From Crenobacter oryzisoli (lineage in GTDB: Bacteria > Pseudomonadota > Gammaproteobacteria > Burkholderiales > Chromobacteriaceae): a stretch of DNA of 64,000 bases. The notes below the pieces were generated by a model. That model had not been told where the DNA came from. It made no database searches and saw nothing but the letters and a program-made list of their open reading frames with translations. Location: assembly GCF_030385785.1 (NCBI RefSeq), contig NZ_JAUEDK010000004.1:1-64000 (forward strand), written 5' to 3'. Shown here in pieces: positions 8,591 through 17,252 of this stretch. Numbering within the stretch: position 1 is the stretch's first letter; each line of letters starts with the position of its first letter. Position numbers and translations under genes: made by a program.

Positions 8591-9739
8591 ATGAAAACAG
8601 CCTATATCGTCGACGCGCTGCGCACCCCCACCGGCAAGCGCCGCGGCAGCCTGGCCGACATCCACGGCGCCGACCTCGGCGCGCACGTGCTGCACGCGCT
8701 GGTCGAGCGCAACGCCATCCCGGCCGACGAGTACGATGACGTGATCTTCGGCTGCGTCGACACCATCGGCCCCTTGGCCGGCAATATCGCCCGCAGCAGT
8801 TGGCTGGCCGCCGGGCTGCCGCTGCAGGTGCCCGGCGTCACCGTCGACCGCCAGTGCGGCTCGTCGCAGCAGGCGGTGCACTTTGCCGCGCAGGCGGTGA
8901 TGAGCGGCACGCAGCATGTCGTCGTCGCCGGCGGCGTGCAGACGATGAGCCGCATCCCGATCTCGTCGGCGATGCTGGCCGGTCAGGCCCTTGGGTTTAC
9001 CGACCCGTTCTCCGGCAGCGTGGGCTGGCGCGAGCGCTTCGGCGAGCAGCCGGTATCGCAGTTCCACGCCGCCAAGCTGATCGCCGAGCGCTGGGGCTGC
9101 ACCCGCAGCGACATGGAAGCGTATGCGCTGGAAAGCCACCGCCGCGCCCGCCACGCGCAGGCTCAGGGCTATTTCGACCGCGAGATCGTGCCGATTGCGG
9201 GCCTCGCGGTCGACGAAACGCCGCGCGACACGTCCTTGGCCAAGATGGCCGAGCTGGAACCGCTGGAGCCGGGCAGCCCGCTCACCGCCGCCGTGTCGAG
9301 TCAGACCTGTGACGCCGCAGCCGCATTGCTGGTGGTGTCCGAGGACGCGCTGAAGCGCTACAACCTGACCCCGCGCGCGGCGATCCGCCACCTGAGCGTC
9401 GCGGCCGACGACCCAGTGTGGATGCTGACCGCGCCGATCCCGGCGACCAAGCTCGCCTTGAAGAAGGCGGGGCTGACGCTGGCCGACATCGATCTCGTCG
9501 AAATCAACGAGGCATTCGCCTCGGTGGCGATGGCTTGGCTGAAGGAGACCGGCTACCCGCATGAGCTGACCAATGTGAACGGCGGCGCGATTGCGCTGGG
9601 GCATCCGCTCGGCGCCACCGGTGCGCGGCTGATGACGACCTTGCTGCATGAGTTGGAGCGGCGTGGGGGGCGGTATGGGCTGCAGACGATGTGCGAGGGG
9701 GGCGGGGTGGCGAATGTGACGATTATTGAGAGGTTGTAG
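8591..9739 (+). CDS. fadA6: Thiolase FadA6, steroid ring C/D catabolism
   Basis: A 382-residue thiolase. The nucleophile cysteine is in VDRQCGSSQQA (about residue 90), the histidine in GGAIALGHPLGATGARL and the second cysteine in QTMCEGGGVANVTIIERL. The QCGSSQQAV and PISSAM segments and the exact C-terminus match recalled mycobacterial FadA6, which thiolytically removes a two-carbon unit from ring-opened C/D CoA intermediates. It is the last gene of the first operon, and an intrinsic terminator follows at 9748. Confidence 0.9.
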   Translation: MKTAYIVDALRTPTGKRRGSLADIHGADLGAHVLHALVERNAIPADEYDDVIFGCVDTIGPLAGNIARSSWLAAGLPLQVPGVTVDRQCGSSQQAVHFAAQAVMSGTQHVVVAGGVQTMSRIPISSAMLAGQALGFTDPFSGSVGWRERFGEQPVSQFHAAKLIAERWGCTRSDMEAYALESHRRARHAQAQGYFDREIVPIAGLAVDETPRDTSLAKMAELEPLEPGSPLTAAVSSQTCDAAAALLVVSEDALKRYNLTPRAAIRHLSVAADDPVWMLTAPIPATKLALKKAGLTLADIDLVEINEAFASVAMAWLKETGYPHELTNVNGGAIALGHPLGATGARLMTTLLHELERRGGRYGLQTMCEGGGVANVTIIERL

Positions 9740-9747
9740 TGGGTTAG

Positions 9748-9777
9748 GCCAAAGCGGCGCAGTGGTGTCGCTTTGGC
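9748..9777 (+). terminator. Intrinsic terminator after fadA6
   Basis: GCCAAAGCG and CGCTTTGGC form a nine-base-pair stem with a 12-base loop nine bases after the fadA6 stop. Only a short T-rich tract follows (CTTTGAT), so strength is uncertain. It marks the end of the first steroid operon. Confidence 0.6.
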
Positions 9778-9837
9778 TTTGATCGACGATGAGTTTTGCT
9801 GTACGTGACTGTGTGGAGCGTTGGTGGAGTTGGAGGG

Positions 9838-10740
9838 TTGCCGGTTCCGCCCGGCGGACGGGCAGGGGGCTTTGCTTGCCCAAAGCCCCCTGCACCCCAA
9901 AGGGCACCCCTGCGAGCACCGAAACCCCGGCCAAAACCACCTTGGCAAGGCGCCGCCGAACTCGCAGCGCGCTACCGTCGCGCTGCTCGAACAGACGGCG
10001 GCTTAAAACCTTGCCAAGGTGCTTTTGACCGGCGGCGCTCGAAGGGGGAGGGGCTCGTCTCCTGTGGTGGCGCTGGAATTTGAAAGATCGACAGCTGCGG
10101 TCCTCTATCTCTTATTGAGAGTGCCAGAGCGCCGGCCAGAATCACTTTGAGACGATCCCGCCGAATTCACTGCTGAGGGGGCATGCAATGTGGCACGCAG
10201 AAGCCGGCTTCCGTTGCACTGCCTGAACAGTTGGCAGCTTAAAACCTTGTCATGACCCTTTTTGCTGATGGTGCTTGAAGGGAGATCGCCGAATGTCGTG
10301 GTAAGTGGTTTTGAGCCGGAGATGCCACCGAGTTTGAGCCGCTCACAAGGTTCTATGTTGCGGTCCTCGATGAGGAGTCCGCTGTGTAGAACAAGCGACA
10401 CAGTCAAGTGAACGCAACAACGTCGGGTAAGATGTCGTTGGCAGTTCCATCTAGGGTACCGCTACAAACGGCAGCCCATCCCCCTTGGATGCCGCCGAAA
10501 AAATCCGGTCCGGCCAGGTTTTAAGCCGCCGTTTTGTTTGAGCGATTCGACGTTAGCGAATCGCGAGTTCGGCGGCGCCTGGCCGGGCCGGATTTTTTCG
10601 GGAACCCGAAGGGCGGCAATCCCGGGGGCGCCTTTTCTTTGGTTCGTTTCTTTTGGCGAGGCAAAAGAAATGAACCCGCCTGCCGGGCGGGACCGGCAAG
10701 CTCACCTAATCACGAATTCTCAATTATTCCCTGACCGCCC
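9838..10740. repeat. Cluster of palindromic extragenic repeats (REP/BIME-like)
   Basis: This gene-free region holds stacked inverted repeats. GCAGGGGGCTTTG pairs with its complement at 9862-9893. CCTTGGCAAGG at 9940-9950 pairs with 10009-10019. CCGAAAAAATCCGG...CCAGG at 10495-10518 pairs with 10578-10601, with GCGATTCG/CGAATCGC nested in its loop. A diverged second copy of the 9988-10053 unit is visible at about 10220-10286 (GCTTAAAACCTTG shared). Several open frames exist, but none has gene-like features. The pattern fits dispersed palindromic repeats between operons. Confidence 0.65.
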
Positions 10741-10810
10741 TGCGCCGAACGACGCGCACCATCACATGCAACGCGTCGTGAGCGTTCCCCACCCTCTATC
10801 CCCCATCTAG

Positions 10811-10825
10811 GCAATTCGGACGATG
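10811..10825 (+). promoter_or_regulatory. Steroid-operon operator motif, copy 2
   Basis: GCA-ATTC-GGA-CGATG keeps the ATTCGGACGATG core but not the first TCC half. It ends 80 bases before the SDR start at 10906. A CTATCCCCCATC 12-mer just upstream (10796-10807) recurs at 18716-18727 in the next regulatory region. Confidence 0.6.
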
Positions 10826-10905
10826 CCCCCACCGCCCCATCAGCGGATGCTATCCCCAACCCCCGGCCCATCCGGGATGGCAAGACACACTGCAAGGGGA
10901 CCTTC

Positions 10906-11784
10906 ATGGGCATCTGTGACAACCGTACCGTCATCATCACCGGCGCCGGCGGTGGCCTGGGCCGCGCCTATGCGCTGGCCTTCGCCGCCGAGGGCGCGGC
11001 GGTGGTGGTCAACGACCTGCGCGCCGAGGCGGCCGAGTCCGTCGTCGCCGAAATCCGCGCATCCGGCGGCGACGCCATCGCCAACTACGACGACATCACC
11101 AGCATGGACGGCGCGCGCGCCATCGTTGACGCGGCGCTGGCGGCGTTCGGCGAGGTGCAGGTGCTGGTCAACAATGCCGGCGTCTGCCGCGACCGCATGT
11201 TCGTCAGCCTGTCCGAGGACGACTGGGACGCGGTGATGCGCGTGCACCTGAAGGGGCACTTCTGCCTCGCCAATGTGCTGGCCAAGCGCTGGCGCGACCA
11301 GGCCAAGGATGGCTTACTTGTGAATGCCCGCATCATCAATACCAGCTCCGGCGCCGGCCTGCAGGGCTCGGTGGGGCAAAGCAACTACAGCGCCGCTAAG
11401 GCCGGCATCGCCGCGCTGACGCTGGTGCAGGCGGCCGAGCTGGGCCGCTACGGCATCACAGTAAATGGATTGGCGCCGTCGGCGCGTACCGGCATGACCG
11501 AGACGGTGTTCGCCGACATGATGAAGGTGCCCGAGGACGGCGGCTTCGACTTCTGGGACTCGGCCAACGTCGCGCCGCTGGTAGTGTGGCTCGGCAGCGC
11601 CGCATCGCGCCATGTCACCGGCCAGGTGTTCGAGGCGGCCGGCGGCAAGATTTCCATCGCCGACGGCTGGCGCACCGGCCCCGAGGTGGACAAGGGCGCA
11701 CGCTGGGACCCGGTCGAGGTCGGCGCGGCGGTCGACGGCCTGCTGGCCCGCGTGGTGCCGGCGCAGCCGGTGTACGGCAGCTGA
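10906..11784 (+). CDS. Short-chain dehydrogenase, Rv3548c-like
   Basis: A 292-residue SDR with the Rossmann motif TGAGGGLGRA, VLVNNAGVCRD and the catalytic YSAAK pair (SNYSAAKAG). The segments IINTSSGAGLQGSVGQ and APSARTGMTETVFADMM match recalled Rv3548c, a KstR2-regulon SDR next to echA20/ipdAB in mycobacteria, and peroxisomal hydroxyacyl-CoA dehydrogenases of the HSD17B4 type. It probably oxidises a hydroxyacyl-CoA of the C/D-ring pathway. It leads the second steroid operon; AAGGGGA precedes the ATG. Confidence 0.83.
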   Translation: MGICDNRTVIITGAGGGLGRAYALAFAAEGAAVVVNDLRAEAAESVVAEIRASGGDAIANYDDITSMDGARAIVDAALAAFGEVQVLVNNAGVCRDRMFVSLSEDDWDAVMRVHLKGHFCLANVLAKRWRDQAKDGLLVNARIINTSSGAGLQGSVGQSNYSAAKAGIAALTLVQAAELGRYGITVNGLAPSARTGMTETVFADMMKVPEDGGFDFWDSANVAPLVVWLGSAASRHVTGQVFEAAGGKISIADGWRTGPEVDKGARWDPVEVGAAVDGLLARVVPAQPVYGS

Positions 11785-11794
11785 GGGCCGCGCG

Positions 11795-12925
11795 ATGAAT
11801 CTGGAACTCGATCAGGACCGCCAGATGATCCGCGATGCGGCGGAGGATTTCCTGTCCGCCTACAGCGATTCGGCCAAGGTGCGCGCTGCGCACGAGGCGG
11901 GCGGCATGGACGCCGGCGTCTGGCAGCGCATCGCTGCCGAGCTCGGCTGGTGCGGCATTGCCGTGCCGGAGGAACACGGCGGGCTAGGGCTCGGGCTGTT
12001 CGAGCTGGCGCTGCTGCAGGAGCAGGCCGGTCGCTTCCTGCTGGCTGCGCCGCTGTTCTCTACCGCTTGTCTTGCCGCGCCCCTGTTGGCCGAAGCGGGC
12101 ACGGACGCGGCGCGGCAGCGCTGGCTGCCGGCGCTCGCGGCGGGCGAGTTGACTGCCACGGTGGCGCTGTCGGCGCGCGGGCTCGACCCGTTCGCCGTCG
12201 GCGACGGGGTGAGGGCCGAGCCGGACGGCAATGCCTATGTGCTGACCGGTCGCTGCCGTCACGTGCCGCAGGTGCTGGGTACGGACCTCGTCATCGTCGC
12301 GGTGCGGCTCGGCGGCGAGCCGGCGCTGTTCGCGCTGCCGGCTGATACCGCCGGTGCGACGCTGATGCCGCTCGAGACACTCGATCAGGGCCGGCCCGTC
12401 GCTGAGCTGGTGCTCGATGGGGTCCGGCTGCCGGCCGACTCGTGGCTCGATGCCGGCGATGTGGCGGCGATTCATCGGGCCTTGTCCCACTCTGCGATCG
12501 CGCTGGCCGCAGAACAGCTCGGCCTCGCCCAGCAGTGCCTGGACCTGACCGTCGCCTACGCGCAGGAGCGCCAGCAGTTCGGCCGACCCATTGCCGGCTT
12601 CCAGGCGGTGAAGCACCGCCTGGCCGAGGTGCTGGTGAAGGTCGAGGCGGCGCGCTCGGCGGTGTACGGTGCGGCGGCGGAGGTTGACGCTGGTGTGTCG
12701 GATAAGGAGCTGCTGTTCGCCGCCGCCAGTGCCAAATCATTTGCCGACGCGGCGGCGCGCTTCGCCGCGCAGGAGGCGATCCAGCTGCACGGCGGCGTCG
12801 GCTTCACCTGGGAATACGACCCGCATCTCTATTTCAAGCGCGCGCAGGCGTTCAGCCATTGGCTCGGCTCTGCCGACGCCTGGCGCGAGCGCGTCGCCGC
12901 GCAACTGCTGGAGGATGCCGCATGA
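11795..12925 (+). CDS. Acyl-CoA dehydrogenase, steroid FadE type
   Basis: A 376-residue acyl-CoA dehydrogenase with an N-terminal helical region (DQDRQMIRDAAEDFL), PEEHGGLGLGLFEL and the C-domain AYAQERQQFGRPIAGFQAVKHRLAEV and QLHGGVGFTWEYDPHLYFKRA. It resembles the small-subunit class (FadE32/FadE33 types) and, like the gene at 7521, lacks a GTNEIQ motif. Its stop overlaps the fadE30 start by four bases, so the two may be co-translated. Whether it pairs with FadE30 or with the protein at 6077 is unknown. The start at 11795 is the first ATG after the SDR stop. Confidence 0.8.
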   Translation: MNLELDQDRQMIRDAAEDFLSAYSDSAKVRAAHEAGGMDAGVWQRIAAELGWCGIAVPEEHGGLGLGLFELALLQEQAGRFLLAAPLFSTACLAAPLLAEAGTDAARQRWLPALAAGELTATVALSARGLDPFAVGDGVRAEPDGNAYVLTGRCRHVPQVLGTDLVIVAVRLGGEPALFALPADTAGATLMPLETLDQGRPVAELVLDGVRLPADSWLDAGDVAAIHRALSHSAIALAAEQLGLAQQCLDLTVAYAQERQQFGRPIAGFQAVKHRLAEVLVKVEAARSAVYGAAAEVDAGVSDKELLFAAASAKSFADAAARFAAQEAIQLHGGVGFTWEYDPHLYFKRAQAFSHWLGSADAWRERVAAQLLEDAA

Positions 12926-14106
12926 GCGAGCAGATCGAATCGTTGCGTCGCGAGCTGGCCGACTGGCTGACACCGCGCCTGGCCGGCCCGTTCGGCCAAC
13001 TGCGCCACCGCGGCGGCCCCGGCGACGAGGATGCATTGGGCGTCGAGCGCAAAGAATGGGAGCAGGAACTGGCGCGCGGCGGCTGGAGCTGCGTGGGTTG
13101 GCCGACAGAGCACGGCGGACGGGGACTCTCCATCGCCGAGCAGGTCGCCTTCCACGAGGAATACGCACGCCTGGGCGGCCCCGGCCGGATGGGCCACATC
13201 GGCGAGGGACTGATCGGCCCGACCTTGATCGCCTTCGGCACCGAAGAACAAAAACAGCGCTTCCTGCCCGGCATCGTCGCCGGCACCGAGTTCTGGTGCC
13301 AGGGCTATTCCGAGCCGAACGCCGGCTCGGATCTCGCCAACGTGCAGACCCGTGCGGTGCGCGACCCCGATACCGGCCATTGGCGGGTGCACGGCCAGAA
13401 GGTGTGGACCTCGCTCGCGCACGAGTCGGACTGGATCTTCGTGCTGGCGCGCTGCGAGCCGGGCTCGCAGGGCCACCAGGGGCTGATCTTCCTGCTGATG
13501 AAGCTCGACCAGCCCGGTGTCGAGATCCGCCCGATTCGCCAGCTGACCGGCACCTCCGAATTCAACGAGGTGTTCTTCGACGGCGCCGTCGCCGAGGCCG
13601 GCCATGTGGTCGGCGCGCCCGGCGACGGCTGGAAGATCGCGATGGCCTTGCTCGGCTTCGAGCGCGGCGTGTCGACGCTGGGCCAGCAGATGCACTTCGC
13701 CCACGAGCTGCAGCTGCTGGTCGACACCGCCAGAAAAAACGGCGGGGCGAAGATCCCGGTGATCCGCGCCCGGCTCGCCGAGGCGGCGCTGGGGCTGAAG
13801 GTGCTGCGCGCCAATGCGCTGCGCATGATGAGTGGAGCCGACGACGGCCAGCTGCGCCGCGAGGCGCTCAGCTACAAGTACGCCTGGTCGAACTGGCACC
13901 GCGAGCTGGGCCAGCTCGCCGCCGACGTGCTCGGACCCGACGGAGACGTGATCGATGGCGAGTTGAATCGGCTGCAGCAGGTGTATCTGTTCAGCCGCTC
14001 CGACACGATCTACGCCGGCACCAACGAAATCCAGCTCAACCTGATCGCCGAACGCGCGCTGGGCCTGCCGCGCGAGCCGCGTCCCGTTGTTCCATCGAAA
14101 GGCTGA
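12922..14106 (+). CDS. fadE30: Acyl-CoA dehydrogenase FadE30 (HIP-CoA pathway)
   Basis: A 394-residue acyl-CoA dehydrogenase. The segments CQGYSEPNAGSDLANV, GQKVWTSLAHESDW, QLTGTSEFNEVFFD, GAPGDGWKIAM and FERGVSTLGQQ match recalled mycobacterial FadE30, which dehydrogenates the HIP-CoA-type propionyl side chain left after rings A and B are removed. The GTNEIQLNLIAERALGLP C-terminus is complete. The ATG at 12922 overlaps the upstream stop, and ipdF follows directly, the same fadE30-ipdF neighbourhood as in actinobacteria. Confidence 0.9.
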   Translation: MSEQIESLRRELADWLTPRLAGPFGQLRHRGGPGDEDALGVERKEWEQELARGGWSCVGWPTEHGGRGLSIAEQVAFHEEYARLGGPGRMGHIGEGLIGPTLIAFGTEEQKQRFLPGIVAGTEFWCQGYSEPNAGSDLANVQTRAVRDPDTGHWRVHGQKVWTSLAHESDWIFVLARCEPGSQGHQGLIFLLMKLDQPGVEIRPIRQLTGTSEFNEVFFDGAVAEAGHVVGAPGDGWKIAMALLGFERGVSTLGQQMHFAHELQLLVDTARKNGGAKIPVIRARLAEAALGLKVLRANALRMMSGADDGQLRREALSYKYAWSNWHRELGQLAADVLGPDGDVIDGELNRLQQVYLFSRSDTIYAGTNEIQLNLIAERALGLPREPRPVVPSKG

Positions 14107-14107
14107 T

Positions 14108-14896
14108 ATGACCCAGATTCCGAACTACGTACCCGGCCACGGCCTGTTAAAGGGCAAGTCGGTGCTGATCACCGCCGCGGCCGGAGCCGGCATCGGCTAC
14201 GCCGCCGCGCAGCGCGCCGCCGAGGAGGGCTGCCGCGCGCTGATGATTTCCGACGTGCACGAGAAAAGGTTGGCCGAAGCGGTGGAGCGGCTCAAGGCCG
14301 ACACCGGTCTCGAGGCAGTGTTCGGCCAGCTTGCCGACGTCACCGACGAAGCGCAGGTGCAGGCGCTGATCGCGGCGGCCGAGGACAAGCTGTCCGGCAC
14401 CGACGTGCTGATCAACAACGCCGGCCTCGGCGGCTCGAAGACGGTGGTCGAGATGACGGACGAGGAGTGGCACAAGGTGCTCGACGTCACGCTGACCGGC
14501 ACCTTCCGCATGAGCCGCGCGATGCTGCGCACCATGCAGGCGCGCGGCCGCGGCGGGGTGATCGTCAACAACGCCTCGGTGCTGGGCTGGCGCGCGCAGA
14601 AGGAGCAGGCGCACTACGCGGCGGCCAAGGCCGGGGTGATGGCGCTGACGCGCTGCTCGGCGCTGGAGGCGGCCGAGTTCGGCGTGCGCATCAACGCGGT
14701 GGCGCCGTCGATCGCCTTCCATGACTTCCTGAAGAAGTCCGCGCCCGCCGAGCTGCTGCAGCAGCTGGCCTCGCGCGAGGCGTTCGGCCGCGCCGCCGAG
14801 GTGTGGGAGGTGGCCAACGTGATGATGTTCCTCGCCAGCGACTACTCGTCCTATCTGACCGGCGAGGTGATCTCCACCTCCAGCCAGCATGCGTGA
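14108..14896 (+). CDS. ipdF: Short-chain dehydrogenase IpdF
   Basis: A 262-residue SDR that matches recalled IpdF (Rv3559c) nearly throughout: GHGLLKGKSVLITAAAGAGIG, VLINNAGLGG, VNNASVLGWRAQ, the catalytic HYAAAKAGVMALTRCSA, and FLASDYSSYLTGEVIS at the end. IpdF oxidises the ring C hydroxyl of the 5-hydroxy-HIP-CoA intermediate to a ketone. It starts right after the fadE30 stop. The nucleotide-binding glycine motif is TAAAGAGIG rather than the usual TGxxxGIG, as in the mycobacterial enzyme. Confidence 0.9.
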   Translation: MTQIPNYVPGHGLLKGKSVLITAAAGAGIGYAAAQRAAEEGCRALMISDVHEKRLAEAVERLKADTGLEAVFGQLADVTDEAQVQALIAAAEDKLSGTDVLINNAGLGGSKTVVEMTDEEWHKVLDVTLTGTFRMSRAMLRTMQARGRGGVIVNNASVLGWRAQKEQAHYAAAKAGVMALTRCSALEAAEFGVRINAVAPSIAFHDFLKKSAPAELLQQLASREAFGRAAEVWEVANVMMFLASDYSSYLTGEVISTSSQHA

Positions 14897-14903
14897 GGCG
14901 GCG

Positions 14904-15377
14904 ATGAGCGAGCTCTTCCATACCGTCATCGACTCGCCGGCCGCGATGCAGGCGGCGGTCGGGCAGGAGCTGGGTGTCACCGCCTGGCTCGCCATCGAAC
15001 AGCCGCGCATCGATCTGTTCGCCGGGGCGACCGGCGATGCGCAGTGGATCCACGTCGACCCGGTGCGCGCGAAGGATGGCCCGTTCGGCGCCTGCATCGC
15101 GCACGGCTACCTGACGCTGGCGCTGGTCAACGCGTTTTTGCCGCAGATCTGGGACGTGCAGAACCTGGCGATGGGCGTGAACTACGGCTGCGACCGGGTG
15201 CGCTTTCCTGCGCCGGTAAAGGTCGGCCAGCGGGTGCGCGGCCGCGCCACGCTGAGCCAGGTCGAACCGGTGGGCAAGGCCTTGCAGGCGACGGTGCGCG
15301 TCACCGTCGAGATCGAGGGCAGCGAGCGCCCGGCCTGCGTGGTCGACACCATCAGCCGTTACACCTTCCAAGCCTGA
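14904..15377 (+). CDS. MaoC-like (R)-specific enoyl-CoA hydratase
   Basis: A 157-residue single hot-dog protein of the MaoC/NodN type. The hydratase motif is visible as [12 protein letters not shown]...[16 protein letters not shown], with the catalytic Asp and His in place. It resembles mycobacterial Rv0130 (HtdZ). It would hydrate a trans-2-enoyl-CoA in the cytoplasm. The ATG at 14904 with GAGGCGG upstream is preferred over an in-frame ATG at 14889 that would overlap ipdF by eight bases. It is part of the second steroid operon. Confidence 0.82.
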   Translation: MSELFHTVIDSPAAMQAAVGQELGVTAWLAIEQPRIDLFAGATGDAQWIHVDPVRAKDGPFGACIAHGYLTLALVNAFLPQIWDVQNLAMGVNYGCDRVRFPAPVKVGQRVRGRATLSQVEPVGKALQATVRVTVEIEGSERPACVVDTISRYTFQA

Positions 15378-15399
15378 TACAGACTCAAGGGGATTAAGC

Positions 15400-16611
15400 A
15401 TGTCGAGAATGAATGAAGCGGTGATCGTCTCGGTGGCGCGCACCGCCATCGGCAAGGCGTTTCGCGGCGCCTTCAACGATACCGAGGCGCCGGTACTGGG
15501 CGGCCACGTGGTGCGCGCGGTGCTGGAGCGCGCCGGGGTCGAGGGCGATGCGGTCGAGGACGTGCTGATCGGCGCCGCCGCGCAGCAGGGCACCCAGTCG
15601 TACAACCTGGGGCGACTGTGCGCGTACACCGCCGGCCTGGGCGAATCGGTGCCGGGCATGGCGCTCGACCGCATGTGCGCGTCGGGGCTGATGACCATCG
15701 CCAGCGCCGCCAAGACCATCATGGCGGGCGAGCAGGACATTGTCGTCGCCGGCGGGCTGGAGTCGATCTCGCTGACGCAGAACGCGCACAAGAACACCTT
15801 CCGCGCCCAGTCGCAGGCGGCAATCGCCGCCGTGCCGGCCGCTTACATCCCGATGATCGAGACCGCCGAGCTGGTGTCGCGCCGCTACGGCATCAGCCGG
15901 CTAGATCAGGACGCCTACGCCTTGCAGAGCCAGCAGCGCACCGCCGCCGCACAGGCAGCCGGGCGCTTTGCCGACGAGATCGTGCCGCTGACCTCGACCA
16001 AGCTGCTCTACGACAAGGCCGGCGAGGTAACGGGCTCAGAGACGGTGATGCTGGCGCAGGACGAGTGCAACCGCATCGACACCTCGGCCGAGAGTCTCGC
16101 CGCGCTGAAGCCGGTGTGGAAGGGCGGGCAGTGGGTCAGCCAGGGCGAATTCGTCACTGCCGGCAATGCCTCGCAGCTGTCCGACGGCGCGGCGGCGGTG
16201 CTGGTGATGAGCCGCCACGAGGCGCTGAAGCGCGGCCTGTCTCCGCTCGGCGTCTATCGCGGCCTGGCGGTGGCCGGCTGCAAGGCGGACGAGATGGGCA
16301 TCGGCCCGGTGGTCGCGATCCCGAAATTGCTGAAGCGCCACGGCCTGACCGTGGCCGACATTGGTCTCTGGGAGATCAACGAGGCGTTCGCCAGTCAGGT
16401 GCTGTACTGCCGCGATCAGCTCGGCATCCCCAACGACCGGCTCAATGTGAACGGCGGCGCCATCGCCGTCGGCCACCCCTTCGGCATGTCCGGCGCGCGC
16501 CTCACCGGCCACGCGCTGCTGGAAGGGCGTCGCCGCGGTGTGCGCTACGCGGTGGTGGCGATGTGCATCGGCGGCGGCATGGGCGCGGCCGCCTTGTTCG
16601 AAATCGGCTGA
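15400..16611 (+). CDS. Acetyl-CoA acetyltransferase family thiolase
   Basis: A 403-residue thiolase with the nucleophile in [14 protein letters not shown], the histidine in [17 protein letters not shown] and the terminal cysteine in [12 protein letters not shown]. It is clearly different from FadA6 at 8591 and does not show the FadA5 side-chain thiolase features recalled. It lies 22 bases after the MaoC hydratase in an operon with SDR and acyl-CoA dehydrogenase genes, so it probably completes a beta-oxidation round on a steroid fragment or cleaves a terminal CoA dicarboxylate. AAGGGGATT precedes the ATG. Confidence 0.82.
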   Translation: MSRMNEAVIVSVARTAIGKAFRGAFNDTEAPVLGGHVVRAVLERAGVEGDAVEDVLIGAAAQQGTQSYNLGRLCAYTAGLGESVPGMALDRMCASGLMTIASAAKTIMAGEQDIVVAGGLESISLTQNAHKNTFRAQSQAAIAAVPAAYIPMIETAELVSRRYGISRLDQDAYALQSQQRTAAAQAAGRFADEIVPLTSTKLLYDKAGEVTGSETVMLAQDECNRIDTSAESLAALKPVWKGGQWVSQGEFVTAGNASQLSDGAAAVLVMSRHEALKRGLSPLGVYRGLAVAGCKADEMGIGPVVAIPKLLKRHGLTVADIGLWEINEAFASQVLYCRDQLGIPNDRLNVNGGAIAVGHPFGMSGARLTGHALLEGRRRGVRYAVVAMCIGGGMGAAALFEIG

Positions 16612-16651
16612 GAGGCTTTGGCCGACCTTTATCCTGACCCGGAGACCCACC

Positions 16652-17038
16652 ATGTCCGAGCAACCGCAAACCGTCCGTATGCGCACCGCACTGCAGGCCT
16701 ATCTCGACGCCCTCAATCGTAACGACGCCGACGCGGTGCTGGCGCTCTACAACGACAACCCCACCGTCGAGGATCCGGTCGGCAGCCCGCCGCTGGTCGG
16801 CCGTGTCGCGGTCGAGGCGTTCTACCGCAAGGTAGCGGCGATGCCGCTGCGCCTGGAGCTGGCCGCACCGATCCGCGCTTCGCACGGCAACGCCGCCGCG
16901 ATGGCCTTCGACGTGCTGGTCGGCGTGCCGGGGCAGGGCCAGCGCATCAGTGTGATCGACGTGATGACCTTCGACGCCGATGGCCGCATCGCCAGCATGA
17001 AGGCGTACTGGGGCCCGGAGGATGCCAAACCGCTCTGA
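16652..17038 (+). CDS. ksi: Steroid delta-isomerase (ketosteroid isomerase)
   Basis: A 128-residue SnoaL/NTF2-fold protein closely resembling the Comamonas ketosteroid isomerase. The TVEDPVGS loop carries the catalytic base (D41, corresponding to D38 of the Comamonas enzyme). Y17 aligns with the oxyanion Tyr14 and D103 in VIDVMTF with Asp99. It would move the double bond of 3-oxo-delta5 steroids to delta4 in the cytoplasm. It ends the second steroid operon, followed by a strong terminator. It is the only gene of this operon acting on the intact nucleus. Confidence 0.88.
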   Translation: MSEQPQTVRMRTALQAYLDALNRNDADAVLALYNDNPTVEDPVGSPPLVGRVAVEAFYRKVAAMPLRLELAAPIRASHGNAAAMAFDVLVGVPGQGQRISVIDVMTFDADGRIASMKAYWGPEDAKPL

Positions 17039-17065
17039 TGCTTGCCTGAAAAGTGGTTGCTCCTT

Positions 17066-17106
17066 GCCTTGCCCCTACGTTGCACACGCAGGGGCAAGGC
17101 TTTTTT
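17066..17106 (+). terminator. Intrinsic terminator after ketosteroid isomerase
   Basis: GCCTTGCCCCT and AGGGGCAAGGC form an 11-base-pair stem with a 13-base loop, followed by TTTTTT. It starts 28 bases after the isomerase stop. This is a strong canonical rho-independent terminator. Confidence 0.92.
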
Positions 17107-17252
17107 GAGGGCAGGGACGTATCCCCATTCGCATGGCCTGCCGACATTGGGTCCCGCCGAGGAGCTTGAGCTCTGCCAGCGCGATGTCCGGCAAGCCGCT
17201 GACGCTTCGTCTACCATGGGGGGCAAGTCGATGCCACCGCACGGAGCCCAGC

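Noticed and set aside
8429-9940. 503-codon reverse open frame
   Set aside because: Antisense to fadA6, whose similarity to a known thiolase is strong.
14889-14903. Upstream ATG for the MaoC hydratase
   Set aside because: It would overlap ipdF and lacks a ribosome site; the ATG at 14904 has GAGGCGG in front.
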